Made by a program: the position numbers and the translations under genes. From Clostridiales bacterium UBA3680 (lineage in GTDB: Bacteria; Bacillota; Clostridia; Lachnospirales; CAG-274), in contig DFJD01000016.1 in assembly GCA_002372875.1 (NCBI GenBank), positions 1-9,178 of the forward strand: 9,178 nt of DNA. The letters run 5' to 3'. How positions within the stretch are numbered: position 1 is the first letter of the stretch; each line of letters begins with the position of its first letter. Under the pieces are notes generated by a model, which had not been told where the DNA came from, did no database searches, and saw only the letters and a program-made list of their open reading frames with translations. This document shows positions 5,861 through 9,178 of the stretch, piece after piece.

Positions 5861-5888
5861 AGCGGTCACCACTTACAGGATGACCGCT
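5861..5888. terminator. Shared terminator between convergent genes
   Basis: AGCGGTCA (5861-5868) and TGACCGCT (5881-5888) form a perfect 8-bp stem with a 12-base loop in the 43-base gap between the convergent pentapeptide and recombinase genes. T-rich sequence is weak on both sides, so efficiency is uncertain. Confidence 0.6.
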
Positions 5889-5893
5889 TATTT

Positions 5894-6673
5894 CTACCAG
5901 TCGATAATAGTGTCTACAATTTCACGTTGTTCCGTGGCGGTCTTGCGGAGATAAATGCGAGTGGTTTCAATGCTTTCATGCCCCATAAGGTCTGCGAGGA
6001 ACGCTATATCATTGCAGCGGTCAAGAAAGCTCTTGGCGAAGCGGTGACGGAACGAGTGCGGATATACCACCTTTGTGTCGATGCCGTACTTCTCTGCAAA
6101 CTTTTTCAATTCGCCCGAAATGCCCCTTGTTGTGATGCGCTGTCCACGCTGATTGAGGAAGATAAAACCGCTGTCTTGCTTCTTCTCAGCAAGCCACGCA
6201 AGGGCTTCTTCCTGCAAGGACTTCGGTATGTAGATACGGCGGAGTTTATCGCCTTTGGAGTACAAGTCGAGATAGCCGAGCTTAACGTGTTCCACCTTGA
6301 TCTGTATCAGCACGCTCACTCTCGCTCCCGTGGCAGCAAGAAAGCGGATCACAAAGTACCGGAACAATTCGCCGTCCTCTTTCAGACGCTTCTTGAAGTA
6401 CAAGTAATCCGCTTCACTGATAACATTTTCGAGGAACGGCTTCTGCTGAACCTTGACAAAGGACAGCTTCCACTTCTCCTTGCCCACGCTTTCAAGGTAG
6501 CAGTTCATTCCACGCAGGCGGAGATTTACCGTCTGCGGTTTGAAGTGATCCACAAGCCATACCTTGTATGCCGTGAGGTTCTTCTTGGTCACACTACCGT
6601 ACTGCTCGGTGAACTGTCTCAGGGCGAACAGATATGCAGACTTTGAGTTTTCGGACAGATTTGTCTTGTCCAA
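5894..6673 (-). CDS. Tyrosine recombinase/integrase
   Basis: A complete 259-residue tyrosine recombinase that should cut and rejoin DNA at short specific sites. The N-terminal SAM-like core-binding domain spans about 5-75 and the catalytic domain 80-259. All catalytic residues are visible: R118 (ATGARVS), K143, H206 and R209 (HSFRH), H232 (LMGHESIETT) and nucleophile Y241. It is short, like XerC/D-type or small transposon integrases, and lacks an arm-binding extension. The start is TTG at 6673, preceded by GGTAAGG; no better start exists. It is convergent with the toxin operon and reads away from the right-hand repeat, 27 bases from its start. The gene is visibly richer in G+C than its neighbour, which suggests a separate origin. 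Confidence 0.9.
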   Translation of the reverse strand: MDKTNLSENSKSAYLFALRQFTEQYGSVTKKNLTAYKVWLVDHFKPQTVNLRLRGMNCYLESVGKEKWKLSFVKVQQKPFLENVISEADYLYFKKRLKEDGELFRYFVIRFLAATGARVSVLIQIKVEHVKLGYLDLYSKGDKLRRIYIPKSLQEEALAWLAEKKQDSGFIFLNQRGQRITTRGISGELKKFAEKYGIDTKVVYPHSFRHRFAKSFLDRCNDIAFLADLMGHESIETTRIYLRKTATEQREIVDTIIDW

Positions 6674-6690
6674 ATATGCCTTACCGGCAG

Positions 6691-6720
6691 ATTATAATTG
6701 TAAGTGCAACACCTTGAAAA
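6691..6720 (-). promoter_or_regulatory. Possible recombinase promoter overlapping the boundary repeat
   Basis: On the minus strand TATAAT (6696-6691, perfect) and TTTTCA (6720-6715, 4 of 6) are 18 bases apart. The spacer contains the 12-bp inverted repeat and the -35 lies in the direct repeat. Recombination at this site could therefore change expression of the recombinase. Confidence 0.4.
6700..6711 (-). repeat. 12-bp inverted repeat, right copy
   Basis: GTAAGTGCAACA is the exact reverse complement of 2198-2209 and lies 27 bases upstream of the recombinase start. Three bases later begins the right direct repeat. Confidence 0.5.
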
Positions 6721-6751
6721 TTGCAAAAAAATGTCCACAAAAATCAAGTGA
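6715..6751 (+). repeat. Right copy of ~37-bp imperfect direct repeat
   Basis: Matches 2210-2247 in the same orientation (TGAAAATTGCAAAA, AAATGTCC, AAGTGA). With the left copy it brackets the recombinase, regulator and toxin genes. Candidate right attachment site. Confidence 0.5.
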
Positions 6752-6798
6752 TATTTATTCAAAAAACAATAATTTTTATAATAGCTATTTTATTGTTT

Positions 6799-6916
6799 TG
6801 ACTAACAAGCAGTCCTCTGCTTATCTTGCCCTTATCTGCAGAAGTCAGGATAAAATCTGGAAGCAACACAAGAAACCGAACAAGGCGAACTGATGAGTAT
6901 GGATGATAATTTATAA
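6799..6916 (+). pseudogene. Possible fragment of a decayed gene end
   Basis: Two frames look protein-like in succession. One ends in LALICRSQDKIWKQ (to about 6868). The next frame continues as QETEQGELMSMDDNL and stops at 6914-6916. A single frameshift near 6868 would join them into a plausible C-terminus. The parent protein is not recognised, the fragment has no start, and it may be chance. It lies just outside the right boundary repeat. Confidence 0.2.
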
Positions 6917-6945
6917 ACGTTAGATTATAAATGCTATTTTTTGTG

Positions 6946-6974
6946 TTGCGTTTATGTTATTGCTGTGGTAAACT
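6946..6974 (+). promoter_or_regulatory. Possible promoter for the 7018 gene
   Basis: TTGCGT (6946-6951) and TAAACT (6969-6974) are 17 bases apart, each a partial match to consensus. A transcript starting near 6981 would give a leader of about 37 bases. Confidence 0.35.
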
Positions 6975-7017
6975 ATATGTAGAAGCTGATGGATGTACGT
7001 TTGAAGAGGTGATTTTT

Positions 7018-7368
7018 ATGGTAAAGTTACTTTTTGTTTTAGATGAAAAAAAAGTCGAGGAATGCGGCGAATATACTGTTGAGCAAATCTATAACTATAT
7101 AGATGAAATATTTGCAATGACAACCATAACAAAGGTCGAAGAACTTGAACAAGGTAAAATGTACTATGGCAATGGAAATAATCAAGACCTTGTTAATATT
7201 TATAAACCGATACTTCACTTTAGAAAAGAAGATTGGTTTCTTAAATATTCTAAAAAAATCATTTTTTATGACAATTCAATGCAGAGCAATGAGAACGAAT
7301 TCGAAATAGAAGATGTTTTGTATGAAGCGCGAAAATTATGTAAACAAGGGAATATAAAGTATGCCTAA
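7018..7368 (+). CDS. Small conserved-looking protein of unknown function
   Basis: A 116-residue soluble, acidic-looking protein (MVKLLFVLDEKK ... KQGNIKYA) with no signal peptide or membrane segment. It begins with a beta-strand-like MVKLLFVLD, followed by a helix (TVEQIYNYIDEIF) and mixed alpha/beta elements, and ends with a helix (DVLYEARKLCKQG). I recognise it only as resembling small hypothetical proteins of Clostridia; no catalytic motif is visible. ATG at 7018 is chosen because GAAGAGGTG (7002-7010) precedes it. The upstream extension to 6931 would overlap the putative promoter and has a different composition. It stands 105 bases before the DUF5131 gene in the same direction and may be independent of it. 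Confidence 0.65.
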   Translation: MVKLLFVLDEKKVEECGEYTVEQIYNYIDEIFAMTTITKVEELEQGKMYYGNGNNQDLVNIYKPILHFRKEDWFLKYSKKIIFYDNSMQSNENEFEIEDVLYEARKLCKQGNIKYA

Positions 7369-7473
7369 ATGGGTTAATTAAGTCAAGTAACATAGAAATT
7401 AGATGTGACCAATATAAGTGTTGAATGTGATTTAAGGGCGCCCGTAAGTAAAATTTAAAAGGAGTTGTGTGCT

Positions 7474-8580
7474 ATGGTTATTTGGAACCCGTGGCACGGA
7501 TGTAAAAAAATAAGCCCGGGCTGTGCAAATTGTTATGTGTACAGACGGGATAACAGTATCGGGAGGGATGCAAGTATTGTCACAAAGACAGGAGATTTTT
7601 ATTTACCCTTGAAGAAAAACAGGCAAGGAAATTTAAAAATTAAGCCCGAGGACGGAATAATCTTTACTTGCATGACATCGGACTTTTTTCTTGAAGAGGC
7701 TGACCAATGGCGGCAGGATTGTTGGGATATAATACGTCAAAGACAAGACCTCAGCTTTTATATTATAACAAAAAGGATAGAACGATTTTCCGAGTGTATC
7801 CCTCCCGATTGGAACGACGGTTGGGATAATGTTACGATATGCTGTACCTGTGAAAATCAGGACAGAGCCGATTACCGTTTGCCGATATTTTTAAATCTTC
7901 CCATTAAGCATCGTGAAATGATCTCGGAGCCGATGTTAGAGGAGATCGATATAAAAAAATATCTGGAAAAGGGTTTGATAAGTTGCGTTATTTGCGGAGG
8001 AGAGTCGGGAGCGGGAGCAAGACCTTGCGATTTTAAATGGATCAAAAAGGTTCGTATGGATTGTATTCGCTGCGGAGTAGCTTTTACTTTCAAACAGACA
8101 GGTGCTGTTTTTATAAAAGACGGTAAAACATATCACATAGACCGAAAAAATCAGATGCCGCAAGCAAGAAAATCGGGCTACGATTATATACCCGGGGCGA
8201 ATATTGCGGATAATATAATTTATAAACTGCCCGACAGAAAAAAATTGTTTGAACGGATCGGTCGATCGAATTTCAGAAGCAGATTTCGTCTTTTGCAAAA
8301 GGAAAAGGATTATATTTCCAAAAACGGTATGGAAACTATAAAATTACATGCGAAAGAATTTGTAAAAAACAGATTGGCTGCCGAAAGTCCGAAAAATGAC
8401 GGACAACAAACTCCAATGAAAGGTCATCCCGTTTTCATTGCGCAGCATGCAACCGCTTGCTGTTGCCGTGGCTGTCTTGAAAAATGGCATAACATCCCTG
8501 CGGGAAAGACTCTTACAACAACAGAACAGGATTACATTGTAGATGTAATTATGGAATGGATAGATAAAAATATTGATTAA
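7474..8580 (+). CDS. DUF5131 (Gp37/Gp68-like) - DUF4186 fusion protein
   Basis: A 368-residue protein of two joined families. Residues 1-240 match the DUF5131/phage Gp37-Gp68 family: WNPWHGCKKISPGCANCY carries the three-cysteine motif C10-x6-C17-x2-C20, followed by TCMTSDFF, ITKRIERF, and GGESGAGARPCDFKW (175-189). The family is thought to be radical-SAM-like, binding an iron-sulfur cluster; its substrate is unknown. Residues about 257-366 match DUF4186: HAKEFVKNRL, NDGQQTPMKGHPVFIAQHAT and a CCCRGCLEKWH cluster (C329-H339) that could bind metal. The linker is short and both domains look complete. ATG at 7474 follows AAAAGGAG (7457-7464); the upstream TTG at 7465 abuts that site and is unlikely. 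The usual tcmP-type partner of DUF5131 is not present in the window. Confidence 0.85.
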   Translation: MVIWNPWHGCKKISPGCANCYVYRRDNSIGRDASIVTKTGDFYLPLKKNRQGNLKIKPEDGIIFTCMTSDFFLEEADQWRQDCWDIIRQRQDLSFYIITKRIERFSECIPPDWNDGWDNVTICCTCENQDRADYRLPIFLNLPIKHREMISEPMLEEIDIKKYLEKGLISCVICGGESGAGARPCDFKWIKKVRMDCIRCGVAFTFKQTGAVFIKDGKTYHIDRKNQMPQARKSGYDYIPGANIADNIIYKLPDRKKLFERIGRSNFRSRFRLLQKEKDYISKNGMETIKLHAKEFVKNRLAAESPKNDGQQTPMKGHPVFIAQHATACCCRGCLEKWHNIPAGKTLTTTEQDYIVDVIMEWIDKNID

Positions 8581-8613
8581 GGAAACACTGACTAATTAAT
8601 CAGCGCTTCCTTA
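8577..8613 (+). repeat. Stop-codon-adjacent repeat, copy 2, with palindrome
   Basis: The repeat starts on the last bases of the DUF5131-DUF4186 gene, so its TAA (8578-8580) is the gene's stop codon. The core CTGACTAATTAATCAG (8588-8603) is nearly self-complementary, and TAAGGAA (8578-8584) pairs with TTCCTTA (8607-8613). This gives an imperfect hairpin of about 36 bases that might act as a weak terminator or RNA stabiliser. CTTCCTTAGTT in its right arm also occurs at 23-33. Confidence 0.6.
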
Positions 8614-8668
8614 GTTAGATCCGTTCTTCCTTAAGTGATGTCTATCAAAACCCAAGGAGAGAAAATCT

Positions 8669-9106
8669 ATGAATAAATATTTATCGCTGGCATTGATTTT
8701 TACCATGCTCTTTGCTGTCAATGCAGAATGTGCCGAAAATAAACATGATGAATATGCCTGCAAAATCGGCGTTGTCAATGGCATTATTGTTAATGTCGGC
8801 ATAAAAACAGCAGCTTTAAGCACAAATATGATCCCGAATACTCAAAATGACTATGTAATAGATCTTAAAGGTGAAGATTTTGCCTTTAAAAATGCAAAAA
8901 CGACCTATAAAGCAGGAGAGCAGGTTGTTATATATTATGATATGATAGCAACCGATACAAACTATACATTTTATGTTGATGGGCAAATATATAACCCCGA
9001 CTACGAGTCTGACAAGGGTTATATAATTTCGTTTACAATGCCCGAGCATGATGTTGCCGTGGAAGTGGAATCAAAAAACACTATGCTTATATATAATGAG
9101 CGTTAA
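8669..9106 (+). CDS. Small secreted protein of unknown function
   Basis: A 145-residue protein with an N-terminal signal peptide: basic MNK, a hydrophobic core (YLSLALIFTMLFAV) and a likely cleavage near NAECA, with no proper lipobox. The mature part carries a beta-rich module (YKAGEQVVIYYDMIATDTNYTFYVDG ... FTMPEHDVAVEV, about residues 80-132), which I remember as a recurrent extracellular repeat unit in proteins of ruminococci and relatives. It is probably exported to the medium or cell surface, as a binding or structural module, with no enzyme motif visible. AAGGAGAG (8654-8661) supports the ATG. Its stop codon is part of the third AATTAATCA repeat copy. Confidence 0.7.
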   Translation: MNKYLSLALIFTMLFAVNAECAENKHDEYACKIGVVNGIIVNVGIKTAALSTNMIPNTQNDYVIDLKGEDFAFKNAKTTYKAGEQVVIYYDMIATDTNYTFYVDGQIYNPDYESDKGYIISFTMPEHDVAVEVESKNTMLIYNER

Positions 9107-9128
9107 GGAACCACTGATTAATTAATCA
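9103..9128 (+). repeat. Stop-codon-adjacent repeat, copy 3
   Basis: TTAAGGAACCACTGATTAAT plus TAATCA: the TAA at 9104-9106 is the stop of the secreted-protein gene, exactly as in copy 2. Bases 9129-9178 after it hold nothing I can identify. Confidence 0.6.
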
Positions 9129-9178
9129 TTCGCATATTTGGATAATATTACCTCATACTGTGTCAAAGCCCCTCGACA

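Larger units (their letters stand above)
2198..6751. mobile_element. Putative tyrosine-recombinase island with toxin-immunity cargo
   Basis: The boundaries are proposed from repeats at both ends: TGTTGCACTTAC at 2198-2209 recurs exactly inverted at 6700-6711, and an imperfect direct repeat of about 37 bases lies at 2210-2247 and 6715-6751. Inside are an XRE/ImmA regulatory pair, a DUF4417-nuclease-pentapeptide operon and a convergent tyrosine recombinase next to the right boundary, an arrangement typical of integrative elements. The recombinase and XRE/ImmA genes look clearly richer in G+C than the nuclease and pentapeptide genes, suggesting mixed origins. No conjugation or replication gene is present, so it would be non-conjugative. 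It does not sit at a tRNA gene. The true ends could lie outside these repeats. Confidence 0.5.

Noticed and set aside
5774..6646. 290-codon plus-strand open frame opposite the recombinase
   Set aside because: It is the complement of a complete tyrosine recombinase with all catalytic residues and overlaps the pentapeptide gene end; no ribosome site and no recognisable family.
6564..6893. 109-codon plus-strand frame
   Set aside because: The first part is antisense to the recombinase and the middle crosses the boundary repeats; only its last third looks faintly protein-like and is listed separately as a possible gene fragment.
8669..8740. Lipoprotein signal in the secreted protein
   Set aside because: Cysteine in NAEC lacks the required small residue before it and the aliphatic residue at -3; an ordinary signal peptide fits better.

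Overview
The window looks like a chromosomal stretch of a low-GC Firmicute, most likely a gut or rumen Clostridia of the Ruminococcus/Oscillospiraceae type. This is an inference from AT-rich codon use, strong AGGAGG-type ribosome sites, sigma-A style promoters and the protein families present; no rRNA or other marker gene is here to prove it.

Layout. The first bases hold a hairpin resembling the end of an IS200/IS605-type element. Next comes a complete GH13 glycogen branching enzyme (174-2153). A gene-free, repeat-rich stretch follows (2154-2764), containing a 170-bp element with 38-bp inverted arms and several smaller hairpins. From 2765 there is a strong promoter and an XRE repressor / ImmA metallopeptidase pair. 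Then comes an intergenic region (3724-3947) that carries what looks like a complete minus-strand small-RNA unit. Downstream is a tightly packed operon: a DUF4417 protein, a PD-(D/E)XK-like nuclease toxin of the polymorphic-toxin kind, and a pentapeptide-repeat protein, probably its immunity partner. A convergent tyrosine recombinase (5894-6673, minus) closes this block.

The block from about 2198 to 6751 is bounded by two related sequences: a perfect 12-bp inverted repeat (2198-2209 and 6700-6711), each copy followed on its right by an imperfect direct repeat of about 37 bp. With the recombinase beside the right-hand copy, this suggests a compact mobile island of about 4.5 kb. Its parts would be a mover (recombinase), a switch (XRE/ImmA) and cargo (DUF4417, nuclease, immunity). 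The cargo is the best candidate in the window for an undescribed system: a small self-mobilising toxin-immunity element in which the toxin is translationally coupled to DUF4417 rather than fused to a known secretion domain.

Right of the island are a small uncharacterised protein (7018-7368), a DUF5131 (phage Gp37/Gp68-like, three-cysteine) protein fused to a complete DUF4186 domain (7474-8580), and a small secreted protein (8669-9106). A short dispersed repeat with core AATTAATCA occurs three times, each time at or just after a stop codon. In two cases the gene's own TAA is part of the repeat.
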